From positions 1 through 37,311 of the forward strand of contig CADBTU010000078.1 of the NCBI GenBank assembly GCA_902797625.1: a stretch of DNA of 37,311 nucleotides, given 5' to 3'. The DNA comes from an uncultured Bacteroidota bacterium (GTDB taxonomy: Bacteria; Bacteroidota; Bacteroidia; Bacteroidales; WCHB1-69). This document shows, piece after piece, positions 26,862 through 33,930 of this stretch. The translations under genes and the position numbers were made by a program. Below the pieces are notes generated by a model that made no database searches, was not told the DNA's origin, and was given only the letters and a program-made list of their open reading frames with translations. The stretch's first letter is position 1. Every line of letters begins with the position of its first letter.

Positions 26862-27983
26862 CTGCTTTTCTATTTTCTCTGTTGTACCTTTATTGTTTAA
26901 TAAAGTTACATTTTTTAATATTTTTTCTTTATTTCTGATAATTTCAACTTTTACGCGGTCGCCAGGAGATTTAGTTTTAAGCACACCACGGACATCTGGA
27001 ATGTTATTGGTAGGTGTGTTGTTAATATGAGTGATAACGTCTCCAACTTGAAATCCGTTTTGAGCAGCAGCTCCATTTTCATCAATTTCCGCAACATAAA
27101 TGCCAGTTGCATTAGGAAGATTAAGTTCTTTTGCTGTAGTCGCATTTAGTTCTATAATTGAAACCCCTAAGAAAGCTTGTTGTGTAGCACCAAAATGTTG
27201 TAAGTCGTAGCATATTTTACTAACAATATTTGATGGAATTGCAAATGAATATCCAGTATAATACCCATTTCCTGAAGCGATAGCAGTGTTGATTCCAACT
27301 AATTGTCCTGCGGCGTTTACTAATGCACCACCACTATTTCCAGAGTTTACAGCAGCGTCAGTTTGCAAATATACCTCATCAGAAAAAGTGTTACGGCCAG
27401 TGTTAAGTTGCCGTGCTTTTGCGCTAATAATTCCAGCTGTTACTGTAGAATTTAGTCCCATAGGATTGCCAATAGCTAAAACCCATTCGCCAATACGCAC
27501 TGAATCGGAGTTGGCAAAAGTAAGATAAGGCAATTTGCGTTCATTAATTTTTAATAATGCAAGGTCTGAAGCAGGATCCGTTCCTATAATCTCACCTTCA
27601 TATTCTCGTTTATCATTCAATGTTATAGTTACTTTTGCAGCATCTTCCACAACGTGATTATTAGTTACTATGTAGCCATCCTGCGAAATTATTACACCAG
27701 AACCTGCCGCTTGAACAGGATAAGTGCTCGGTGCTGAACCGAAAAAATGTTCCCAAATAGTGCCACCAAAAAAATCATCCCAAACTGAATTCTTTTGGGT
27801 GAATTCTGTTTTAATGTACACAACCGAGTTTACAGAAGATTCCGCTGCGTTTGTCAAATCTACATATCTCGAATTATTTGTATTTTTAACTTCAGGTTGA
27901 GCACAACTAACGTTTAATCCAGAAATTGCTATCAAAATAGTGAATAATAGCAAATTAGGTGTTTTTCTTAATTCCATATCCAT
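26859..27983 (-). CDS. HtrA/Deg-family serine protease with a single PDZ domain
   Basis: This 374-residue exported protease has the HtrA trypsin-like domain with His110 (TNNHVV), Asp140 (DPASDLALLKI) and Ser217 (NSGNSGGAL). One PDZ domain follows at about 265-355 (FLGVSIIELNATTAKEL to GDRVKVEI). Members of this family in Bacteroidota usually carry two PDZ domains and are about 500 residues, so this one has the DegS-like layout. The N-terminus has a hydrophobic segment ending NVSC, so it may be a lipoprotein anchored at Cys27; a cleaved signal ending CAQ is the alternative. The start could be Met1 or Met3. The role would be periplasmic quality control or stress signalling. Confidence 0.93.
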   Translation of the reverse strand: MDMELRKTPNLLLFTILIAISGLNVSCAQPEVKNTNNSRYVDLTNAAESSVNSVVYIKTEFTQKNSVWDDFFGGTIWEHFFGSAPSTYPVQAAGSGVIISQDGYIVTNNHVVEDAAKVTITLNDKREYEGEIIGTDPASDLALLKINERKLPYLTFANSDSVRIGEWVLAIGNPMGLNSTVTAGIISAKARQLNTGRNTFSDEVYLQTDAAVNSGNSGGALVNAAGQLVGINTAIASGNGYYTGYSFAIPSNIVSKICYDLQHFGATQQAFLGVSIIELNATTAKELNLPNATGIYVAEIDENGAAAQNGFQVGDVITHINNTPTNNIPDVRGVLKTKSPGDRVKVEIIRNKEKILKNVTLLNNKGTTEKIEKQ

Positions 27984-28076
27984 AGTTTTTTTGTTTTTAC
28001 TCTTTAATTTTATTCATCGTTAACGACCAAACAAAAAAAAAATTGTATAGATGTAAAAATTATTATAAAAAAAATG

Positions 28077-28084
28077 TATTTTTG
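28077..28084 (+). promoter_or_regulatory. rplU-rpmA promoter -7 element
   Basis: TATTTTTG followed by CC matches TAnnTTTG, 36 bases before the rplU start. The protease gene leaves in the opposite direction from the same 137-base gap, but no clear minus-strand -7 element was found for it. Confidence 0.65.
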
Positions 28085-28120
28085 CCGCCCTAAAAAATTA
28101 CAAACTAAACAATATAAAAT

Positions 28121-28432
28121 ATGTACGCAATAGTAGAAATAGCCGGGCAACAATTCAAGGTTGAAAAAGACCGCAGAGTCTATGTTCAACGCCTTAAGGC
28201 TGAAGAAGGTGCGCAAGTCACATTTGACCGCGTGATGTTAGTTGATAATGACGGTTCTGTAAAAGTGGGAACTCCAACTGTTTCTGGGGCTTCAGTAACC
28301 GCTACCGTTCTACAACATCTTAAAGGCGATAAAGTGCTCGTCTTCAAGAAAAAAAGAAGAAAAGGTTACCAAAAACTTAATGGTCATCGCCAATGTCTAA
28401 CTTCTATAAAAATAGACAGTATAACCATCTAA
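28121..28432 (+). CDS. rplU: 50S ribosomal protein L21
   Basis: This 103-residue protein is ribosomal protein L21, a small 23S rRNA-binding protein of the large subunit. It begins MYAIVEIAGQQFKVEKDRRV and ends with the typical basic block KKRRKGYQKLNGHRQ. It is followed after 31 bases by rpmA, the conserved pair. The leader from the predicted promoter is short, and no ribosomal-protein regulatory structure is evident in it. Confidence 0.98.
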   Translation: MYAIVEIAGQQFKVEKDRRVYVQRLKAEEGAQVTFDRVMLVDNDGSVKVGTPTVSGASVTATVLQHLKGDKVLVFKKKRRKGYQKLNGHRQCLTSIKIDSITI

Positions 28433-28463
28433 ATGTTATTATTAACGATTAAAATTTAAATTT

Positions 28464-28724
28464 ATGGCTCATAAAAAAGGTGTCGGTAGTTCACAGAACG
28501 GCCGCGAATCTGCAAGTAAACGATTAGGTTTAAAAATTTTTGGCGGTCAGTTTGCCAAAGCTGGTAATATCATAGTTCGCCAAAGAGGTACCGTTCATAA
28601 CCCTGGTAAAAACGTAGGAATGGGTAAAGACCATACCCTCTATGCGTTAGTTGACGGTACTGTTGAGTTTAGAAAAACTTATAAGAACAGATCTTTTGTG
28701 TCTGTTGTACCTGTACAAGAATAA
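28464..28724 (+). CDS. rpmA: 50S ribosomal protein L27
   Basis: This 86-residue protein is ribosomal protein L27, whose N-terminus reaches the peptidyl-transferase centre. It starts [20 protein letters not shown] and has the block [20 protein letters not shown]. There is no cleavable N-terminal extension of the kind seen in some Firmicutes. It ends the rplU-rpmA unit before a pair of hairpins. Confidence 0.98.
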   Translation: MAHKKGVGSSQNGRESASKRLGLKIFGGQFAKAGNIIVRQRGTVHNPGKNVGMGKDHTLYALVDGTVEFRKTYKNRSFVSVVPVQE

Positions 28725-28729
28725 TATTT

Positions 28730-28798
28730 CACTCCTACCTTTGTAGGGGTGTAAGACAAAAATTAGATTTTACTATATTTGTAGAATCTAATTTTTTT
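28730..28798 (+). terminator. Tandem hairpins ending rplU-rpmA
   Basis: The first hairpin, CACTCCTAC / GTAGGGGTG (28730-28751, loop CTTT), has one G-T pair. The second, arms 28758-28773 and 28781-28796 (AAAAATTAGATT on the left), is a 16-base stem with one wobble pair and ends in a run of seven T. The second hairpin is a convincing intrinsic terminator. Confidence 0.8.
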
Positions 28799-28855
28799 AG
28801 CAATAATTTATTTATATTTTCGTTGTTATAATTAAAAAGTATATTTTCACCACTA

Positions 28856-29272
28856 ATGTTTAAAACACGTAAATATGGTTCCATACTGATGCTCATAATT
28901 TTGAGCATCTCTTACGTGTGCCTTACGTTAGACGCTTACTGCGAATCAAGTGATGCTATAGTACAGTGTCAATCTGTGTCAGATTCCCTTATGGTAGATG
29001 ATATAGATTTTGACTGTGTTGATGGTCTTATTTCTCCTATAATGAGACACAATGTTAATTGTGAATGTTTTAGAATATGCCCCACTGAATCTATAGCCTC
29101 GGATTACGTAAAAGCAAAGATGTCTGATGAACTTAAACTTGGTTTAGTGAGGAGATATTTACCTCAAGATGATAATTCTTCATGGGTGAATAGTGTCTTC
29201 ATGTTTCCTATAAAAATTAAAAATAATGGTATTGACTTAAAAACAAGTCTTGCCGTTATTTTTTTTGTATAG
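28856..29272 (+). CDS. Small exported protein of unknown function
   Basis: This 138-residue protein starts with a basic N-terminus and a hydrophobic stretch (about residues 8-27, ILMLIILSISYVCLTLDAY), which reads as a signal peptide. The mature part is acidic at first and holds several cysteines (near residues 38, 54, 70, 72 and 75), with NCECFRIC as the densest cluster. That would suit disulfides or metal binding. I do not recognise a family. It lies just upstream of the two PepSY-like lipoprotein genes on the same strand, but has its own region after the rpmA terminator. It could be a lineage-specific gene. Confidence 0.6.
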   Translation: MFKTRKYGSILMLIILSISYVCLTLDAYCESSDAIVQCQSVSDSLMVDDIDFDCVDGLISPIMRHNVNCECFRICPTESIASDYVKAKMSDELKLGLVRRYLPQDDNSSWVNSVFMFPIKIKNNGIDLKTSLAVIFFV

Positions 29273-29317
29273 CACATAAAAAAATAATAAAAAGTAAAAT
29301 TAGTAAGATGCTTCAAT

Positions 29318-29354
29318 GTCTCCTTGGCATCACTAATAATGTAAAGAAGGAGAC
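29318..29354 (+). promoter_or_regulatory. Leader hairpin before the two-domain PepSY-like gene
   Basis: GTCTCCTT (29318-29325) and AAGGAGAC (29347-29354) are exact complements separated by 21 bases. The right arm holds an AGGAG Shine-Dalgarno-like sequence. It lies 22 bases before the chosen ATG. It could be a leader structure of the lipoprotein mRNA, or remain from an upstream unit; no T run follows. Confidence 0.35.
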
Positions 29355-29376
29355 GAAATTAAAAAAATCAAACAAT

Positions 29377-30165
29377 ATGAAAAAGCAATTTTTTTTGGTA
29401 CTGTTAGCAATTTTAACAGTAGGATTGTTTGCTTCGTGCAACAAGATTTTCTTCCCAGAGGCTGATGAATTACCCGCTAATGCAAAACAATTCATCAACC
29501 AACATTTCCCAAATAGTAATATTCTCTATTTTGAGAAAGATGGTGCTACTTACGACGTGAAACTTTCAGGTAACGTTGAACTTGAATTTGATCTTAATGG
29601 CAATTGGACAGAAGTTGATTGTAATAATAACGCGGTTCCATCTGCTATAGTACCTGCAGAAATTATTGAATTTGTTTTAATAAATCACCCTAATAATTTT
29701 ATTGTCAAAATTTCTCGTCATAATCAACATTATGAAATTGAACTTAATAATGATCTTGATTTACAATTCAATTTAGGCAATAATAATGGCGGAAACAACG
29801 GAGGAAATAATGGAGGCAATACTCAAGTTGTTTTACCAGAAACAGCTCAACAATTTATTAGCCAATATTTTTCTGATGCCACTATTGTAAATGTTGAATT
29901 AGACGATTTTACCTATGAAGTTCTTCTCTCTAATGGTGTTGAACTTGATTTTGATATGAATGGCAATTGGCGTGAAGTGGATTGCAATACTTTCGCAGTT
30001 CCTCAAGGTATTGTGCCAGCTAATATCGCTAACTTTATTTCTGTTAGTTATCCTAATAACTTCATTGTAAAAATTGAAGTGAAAAATCAAAAATATGAGA
30101 TTGAACTCAATAATCACCTTGATCTCGTTTTTGATATGAATGGTAATTTTCTATATATTGATTAA
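29377..30165 (+). CDS. Lipoprotein with two tandem PepSY-like domains (DUF2874 type)
   Basis: This 262-residue protein has a lipoprotein signal peptide ending GLFASC. Two copies of a roughly 105-residue PepSY-like domain follow. Copy one starts LPANAKQFINQHFPNS and copy two LPETAQQFISQYFSDA, and each contains a GNW-EVDC strand and a PNNFIVKI strand. They are joined by a linker of repeated NGGN units. Related proteins are found at the cell surface or in the periplasm of Bacteroidales, with no proven function; a protease- or beta-lactamase-inhibitor-like fold has been suggested for the family. I chose the ATG at 29377 because it starts the signal peptide (MKKQFFLV); an in-frame ATG at 29308 would add 23 unrelated residues. 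Confidence 0.85.
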   Translation: MKKQFFLVLLAILTVGLFASCNKIFFPEADELPANAKQFINQHFPNSNILYFEKDGATYDVKLSGNVELEFDLNGNWTEVDCNNNAVPSAIVPAEIIEFVLINHPNNFIVKISRHNQHYEIELNNDLDLQFNLGNNNGGNNGGNNGGNTQVVLPETAQQFISQYFSDATIVNVELDDFTYEVLLSNGVELDFDMNGNWREVDCNTFAVPQGIVPANIANFISVSYPNNFIVKIEVKNQKYEIELNNHLDLVFDMNGNFLYID

Positions 30166-30231
30166 AAAATTTTAAACATTTATCGTAAAATAGTATCAAG
30201 CTATGCTTTGTAACTAAAAAAATACGTAAAA

Positions 30232-30648
30232 ATGAAAAAAGTATTGATTTTAATTTTAGCTTTATTTACAGTTAATGTTTTTGCTTCTTGCGATAGACCA
30301 GTTACTTTTAGTGATCTTCCATCAAAAGCTCAGCAATTTATCAATCAACATTTTAATGGCATTGAAGTGATTTCTGTAGTTGCTGATGATGGTCATTACG
30401 AAGTATATCTATCAGATGGTACAGAATTAGAATTTGATCGTAAGGGAGAATGGAGAGATGTTGACTGTAAAAGAAAAGCCGTTCCTGCCGCTATAATACC
30501 TACAAATATTACCAACTACGTTAAAAGTAAGTTCCCAAGCAATTTTATTGTTAGAATAGAAAAGAAACATGTTGGTTATGAGGTAGAATTAGATAATGAT
30601 TTAGATTTGAGGTTTGATAAAAACGGAAACTTCCAGAACGTTGATTAG
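30232..30648 (+). CDS. Lipoprotein with one PepSY-like domain, paralogue of the preceding gene
   Basis: This 138-residue lipoprotein has a signal peptide ending NVFASC, then a single PepSY-like domain made of two half-repeats (LPSKAQQFINQHF and VPAAIIPTNITNYV). The GEWRDVDC and SNFIVRIEKK strands match those of both domains of the preceding protein, so the three copies came from duplication. It is separated from that gene by 66 bases, with only a weak promoter-like sequence, so cotranscription is likely. Function is not known. Confidence 0.85.
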   Translation: MKKVLILILALFTVNVFASCDRPVTFSDLPSKAQQFINQHFNGIEVISVVADDGHYEVYLSDGTELEFDRKGEWRDVDCKRKAVPAAIIPTNITNYVKSKFPSNFIVRIEKKHVGYEVELDNDLDLRFDKNGNFQNVD

Positions 30649-30666
30649 CGTTTTTATTTAACATTA

Positions 30667-30725
30667 TTTTTTTGACTAATAAAAAAGGCAACCATGACAG
30701 TTGCCTTTTTTATTAGTCAAAAAAA
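30667..30725. terminator. Very long perfect bidirectional terminator hairpin
   Basis: The 26-base arms (30667-30692 and 30700-30725) are exact complements around the seven-base loop CATGACA, with runs of T and A within and outside a GGCAAC core. It abuts the stop codon of the minus-strand C69 peptidase gene, and lies 18 bases past the stop of the plus-strand lipoprotein gene. Confidence 0.93.
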
Positions 30726-32468
30726 TTATTTCGCTTCAATATTTTTACCACAATCTTTAACGATCATACGATACCAGCTGTCTGGCCATTTTGGATGTTC
30801 AGGAGAAACAACCTGAGGTTTCTCTGTTCCGTTTGTGATAAATTTTCCATTTTCTTCTTTCTTTACATTTCCATCATGATATTTAACAAGTAGATATTCA
30901 AAAAGTTGATTCCACTCTCGACAAACATCTTTGGAAGCTTGTTTTACATATTTATTTAATTCTTTGCGAGCAGCATCAGGATTAGAGTTACATAAATCTT
31001 TCATTTTATCAGACATTTTCTCTATGTCGTTAACAAACTTACCTTCCCATTGATTTTGTTTAACATTTACATGCTTTATCATATCACAATAGCGAGTATA
31101 AACATAGTTACTAACTTTTGTAAAAATCCAGAATGCAGCTGTAGGAGAATATTCAACCATAGAACCATTTCCTTCGGCAAATTCGTGAGGGATTTCAGTG
31201 ATACCGCAAAACATTGGAACGAAGCAATTGGAACCTGCATCGTCAACGCCAAACCAATAAATGCCACCAAAATGATCAGGAAGCCAATTTCTACATTGAG
31301 CAACAAATACGAAGCCTGTTTGTTGGGTTGCGGTGGCGCGCTCATGAATATAATTTTTTCCATCAACGCTCCAAGTCATAGGTCTCCAACGGTAGGGACA
31401 AGCATACGGACCAGCACCAAGATCTTTTGTCATATCCATAGAAGTTCCTTCGTAATGATCGCGCATCATTCGCATCATAAATTGGGCGTCAATTATGTTT
31501 TTATTAGCGGGTTTAATCCATAAAGGAAACCTATTCTTAAGATTGTCGCCTCGCGCATAATCTTCATATTTAGCAACTTCACCACTATTACAATGATTAA
31601 AGAAAGCCCATACGCGAGCTTCGCAGAAGCGAGCACCATCAAAAGTTATTGGATTATAGGTGTCGCAGAAACTAAATTGTGCATCAGGAGCATCTTTTGG
31701 ATATAAACCTTTAAGTTTTGCAAAAGAAATCACATCGTGAGAATAAATTGTCTCTACGCTTGGAAGAAATATTTTATCTAATTCTTTATTAGTGATAGAT
31801 TTTTTGCCATCGCGAAGAGGGAAAGTTGTTATTCTTGACTGATTTGCGTGCCCAGAAATGTATCCATCTGGGATGCGGCGCGCTACCCAAACAGCACCAT
31901 TACTCCATCCTTTTACTATCTTACCTTTAGCATCAACCATCTTCTCACCTTTGCCAATGAGATCCATTACCCAAGCTTCGTTAGGATCAACGATAGAAAA
32001 AGACTCGCCACCACTGGCGTATCCGTATGCATCAAGAAGCTCAGACATAACTTTTATAGCTTCGCGAGCATTCTTTGCACGTTGTAGAGTAATGTAAATT
32101 AGGGAACCATAATCTATAATACCTTGTCCTTGCTCTAAAATTTCAATTCCACCATAAGTGGTTTCGCCAATTGCAAGCTGAAATTCGTTCATATTGCCTA
32201 CAACAGAATAGGTGTGTGCCACCTGTGGAATCTGTCCGAGTTTTTTTCCTGTATCCCATTCTATCACATCTAACATTGTGCCTGCTGGATAATTCTGCGA
32301 CGGACGATAATACAACTCTCCATAAAGTTGGTGAGAATCAGCAGCATAAGTTAAAAAACACGAACCATCTTTACTTGCGCCTTTTGTTACTATGTAGTTG
32401 GTGCAAGCTAATACTGAATTTAATGTCAAAAGACAGCAAATCAGCGTTAAAAAAAATGTCTTTTTCAT
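30726..32468 (-). CDS. C69-family dipeptidase (PepD-like), Ntn hydrolase
   Basis: This 580-residue exported enzyme belongs to peptidase family C69, whose members cleave dipeptides. The signal peptide ends LNSVLA, and cleavage would expose Cys22 (ACTNYIVTKGASKDG), the N-terminal nucleophile of an Ntn hydrolase. Further family blocks are NEFQLAIGETTYGG, SGGESFSIVDPNEAWVMDLI, ANQSRITTF and, near the C-terminus, a helical tail. Length fits the longer Bacteroidales secreted forms. The gene follows the acyltransferase gene by 30 bases without a clear promoter between them, so they may share one transcript. Confidence 0.92.
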   Translation of the reverse strand: MKKTFFLTLICCLLTLNSVLACTNYIVTKGASKDGSCFLTYAADSHQLYGELYYRPSQNYPAGTMLDVIEWDTGKKLGQIPQVAHTYSVVGNMNEFQLAIGETTYGGIEILEQGQGIIDYGSLIYITLQRAKNAREAIKVMSELLDAYGYASGGESFSIVDPNEAWVMDLIGKGEKMVDAKGKIVKGWSNGAVWVARRIPDGYISGHANQSRITTFPLRDGKKSITNKELDKIFLPSVETIYSHDVISFAKLKGLYPKDAPDAQFSFCDTYNPITFDGARFCEARVWAFFNHCNSGEVAKYEDYARGDNLKNRFPLWIKPANKNIIDAQFMMRMMRDHYEGTSMDMTKDLGAGPYACPYRWRPMTWSVDGKNYIHERATATQQTGFVFVAQCRNWLPDHFGGIYWFGVDDAGSNCFVPMFCGITEIPHEFAEGNGSMVEYSPTAAFWIFTKVSNYVYTRYCDMIKHVNVKQNQWEGKFVNDIEKMSDKMKDLCNSNPDAARKELNKYVKQASKDVCREWNQLFEYLLVKYHDGNVKKEENGKFITNGTEKPQVVSPEHPKWPDSWYRMIVKDCGKNIEAK

Positions 32469-32498
32469 AAATATTGATTTTTTAGTATTGGTTTCTAA

Positions 32499-33161
32499 TT
32501 AATGTTTCCAAGTTATATCTTTTTTGATAACAGCAGCTGGATTTCCTACTAATATTGCATTTTTGTCAGAATATTTAGAGCATAATATCGAACCGGCACC
32601 AACAACGCACTCATCAGGTATTTCACATCCTTTTAGAATCAAACATCTACAACCTATCCAAACGCGATTACCAATAATAATAGGTTTGTTTGTGTTAATT
32701 TTTACACATTCGTTATTGTAAATTGGGTGTTCATCAGTGTCTGTGATTAAATTTTCCCAACTCACTAAGCAATCTTTTCCAAAAGCAATCTTTTCGGCAC
32801 AAATAATTGTACTCTCAGCCGTAATGTTAAAATTTTCGCCTAAATGTAACTCTCCACGTATTGATAATTTTGAACCATGTCCAATAGTAGTTTTTCCATA
32901 AAAAAATATATCTCCGCTAACTTGCCAGATTCCTCTATTACGTTTTCTGTCATAGTGTCCAACATCTCCAAAACCAATTCGAATCATAGCTGTGCTAATA
33001 TTTTCTGGAAGATGAACGCGACCGCCTAACTCTCGAATATATGTTTTTTTAGAAATAAAAACAGGTAACTTGATTGCTATTTTCATTGGAAAATAATGAA
33101 AATTGAAACGCAAAGTTTTAGGAATAGAACATAATATGTTAAAAAAATTGTATAATTTCAT
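32499..33161 (-). CDS. Left-handed beta-helix acyltransferase (hexapeptide-repeat, WbbJ/LacA-like)
   Basis: This 220-residue protein has hexapeptide repeats from about residue 75 to 205, including GKTTIGHGSKLSIRGELHLG and PIIIGNRVWIGCRCLILKG, ending VGAGSILCSKYSDKNAIL and VGNPAAVIKK. This is the coenzyme-A-dependent acyltransferase fold that modifies sugars in cell-surface glycans. The N-terminal 60 residues are basic and less conserved. No other glycan gene lies beside it, so the acceptor is unknown. A -7 element is found about 60 bases upstream. Confidence 0.85.
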   Translation of the reverse strand: MKLYNFFNILCSIPKTLRFNFHYFPMKIAIKLPVFISKKTYIRELGGRVHLPENISTAMIRIGFGDVGHYDRKRNRGIWQVSGDIFFYGKTTIGHGSKLSIRGELHLGENFNITAESTIICAEKIAFGKDCLVSWENLITDTDEHPIYNNECVKINTNKPIIIGNRVWIGCRCLILKGCEIPDECVVGAGSILCSKYSDKNAILVGNPAAVIKKDITWKH

Positions 33162-33218
33162 CTCAAGAATCGTTTCTTGTTTGAGTTAATTTTGTTATCT
33201 TAACAGATAATTTGAATG

Positions 33219-33226
33219 CAAAAATA
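33219..33226 (-). promoter_or_regulatory. Promoter -7 element for the acyltransferase-dipeptidase unit
   Basis: The minus strand reads TATTTTTG followed by CA, matching TAnnTTTG, 58 bases before the acyltransferase start. Confidence 0.55.
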
Positions 33227-33359
33227 CATTTTTTTGGTGATGTACATTCAGATTGAAAGCAGGATGTTATTTTTCAATCAGTAGAACGGTTATTGCGATT
33301 TAATTAAAATTATTCTCTTTGCAATAGAAGAGTAAGACATGTCATATTCTCTTGAAATA

Positions 33360-33490
33360 AAAATGCGATGCTTTTCTTAAAACTTGCTACGCACTAACAT
33401 CGCAAACCGTATTTACAAATACCTTTTACCCTGTTGCGATGCCAGAACCGTGTCAATGCCTGCGCGTAACCACAGGCTGTAAAATTCGTA
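33360..33490. repeat. G+C-rich block with repeated TGCGATG/CATCGCA motif, possible interspersed repeat
   Basis: The motif TGCGATG occurs at 33364-33370 and 33435-33441, and its complement CATCGCA at 33399-33405. The stretch 33421-33480 is about 55% G+C, in contrast with the AT-rich intergenic DNA around it. The minus strand can be read as an open frame (ending ASQQGKRYL), but it lacks features of a gene. The composition suggests imported or repeated DNA; this is an inference. Confidence 0.3.
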
Positions 33491-33497
33491 AAAAATT

Positions 33498-33844
33498 ATG
33501 ACTGATAAAGATAAATTCAAAAATATCTTAATATTATCTCTTCTTTTTGTTGCAGGTTTTAATTTTGTGAGTTGCAACAAAGAAAATATAACCTTGAAAA
33601 ATACCACCTTTGACGGTAACCCTCATTTTTTTTTGAGATAGAAAAGCAACTTTTGTCATCGGGTTTGGAAAAAAATAGCGACGGAATATTATCCTTTACA
33701 GATGCAAATCATTTCAAAGATGTGTTGGAAATTTTGGAGATGCAGGCGCAAATTATAAAGTAAAGACAGACAAAATTTGAATATGTCTGTTGGACACAGG
33801 ATTCAGGGCAACGCTTTGATGTTGTGGTTGGGCTACCAGTTTAG
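33498..33844 (+). pseudogene. Broken small lipoprotein gene (frameshift and in-frame stop)
   Basis: From the ATG at 33498 the sequence encodes a lipoprotein signal peptide (FKNILILSLLFVAGFNFVSC) and about 15 further residues, then stops at 33639-33641 just after a run of nine T. Shifting frame in the T run opens a second stretch (33635-33760) reading FEIEKQLLSS and DGILSFTDANHFKDVLEIL. A TAA at 33761 interrupts it, and the same frame then continues to 33844 as KFEYVCWTQDSG and QRFDVVVGLPV. This looks like one gene of about 115 codons damaged by one indel and one nonsense mutation. I cannot name its family. A sequencing error in the T run would explain the first defect but not the stop. Confidence 0.6.
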
Positions 33845-33905
33845 GTAGAAAGGAGAAAACCAACCATCATATATTTTATGATATACGGTTACAGTTTAAT
33901 TTTTG

Positions 33906-33913
33906 TATCTTCG
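33906..33913 (+). promoter_or_regulatory. Probable promoter -7 element for the Rieske-like lipoprotein gene
   Basis: TATCTTCG differs from TAnnTTTG at one base and lies 17 bases before the start codon. The spacing fits the other promoters of the window. Confidence 0.45.
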
Positions 33914-33930
33914 CGCCAAAATATTCAGAT

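Noticed and set aside
28774-28781. TATATTTG as a promoter for the small exported protein
   Set aside because: It matches the -7 pattern but lies in the loop of the rpmA terminator, where a match is easy by chance.
29308-29376. Longer start for the two-domain lipoprotein
   Set aside because: It would place 23 hydrophilic residues before a normal lipoprotein signal peptide.
30202-30210. Promoter for the single-domain PepSY-like gene
   Set aside because: TATGCTTTG has one extra base compared with TAnnTTTG, so cotranscription with the preceding gene is the simpler reading.
32171-32470. Plus-strand 99-codon open frame
   Set aside because: It is antisense to the signal peptide and N-terminal catalytic region of the C69 dipeptidase, with no domain of its own.
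33251-33279. GATTGAAA / TTTCAATC inverted repeat
   Set aside because: Eight-base A/T-rich arms with a 13-base loop are expected by chance in such DNA.
33413-33607. Minus-strand 64-codon open frame
   Set aside because: It covers both the signal peptide of the broken plus-strand lipoprotein and the G+C-rich block, and has no recognisable domain; kept only as part of the repeat observation.
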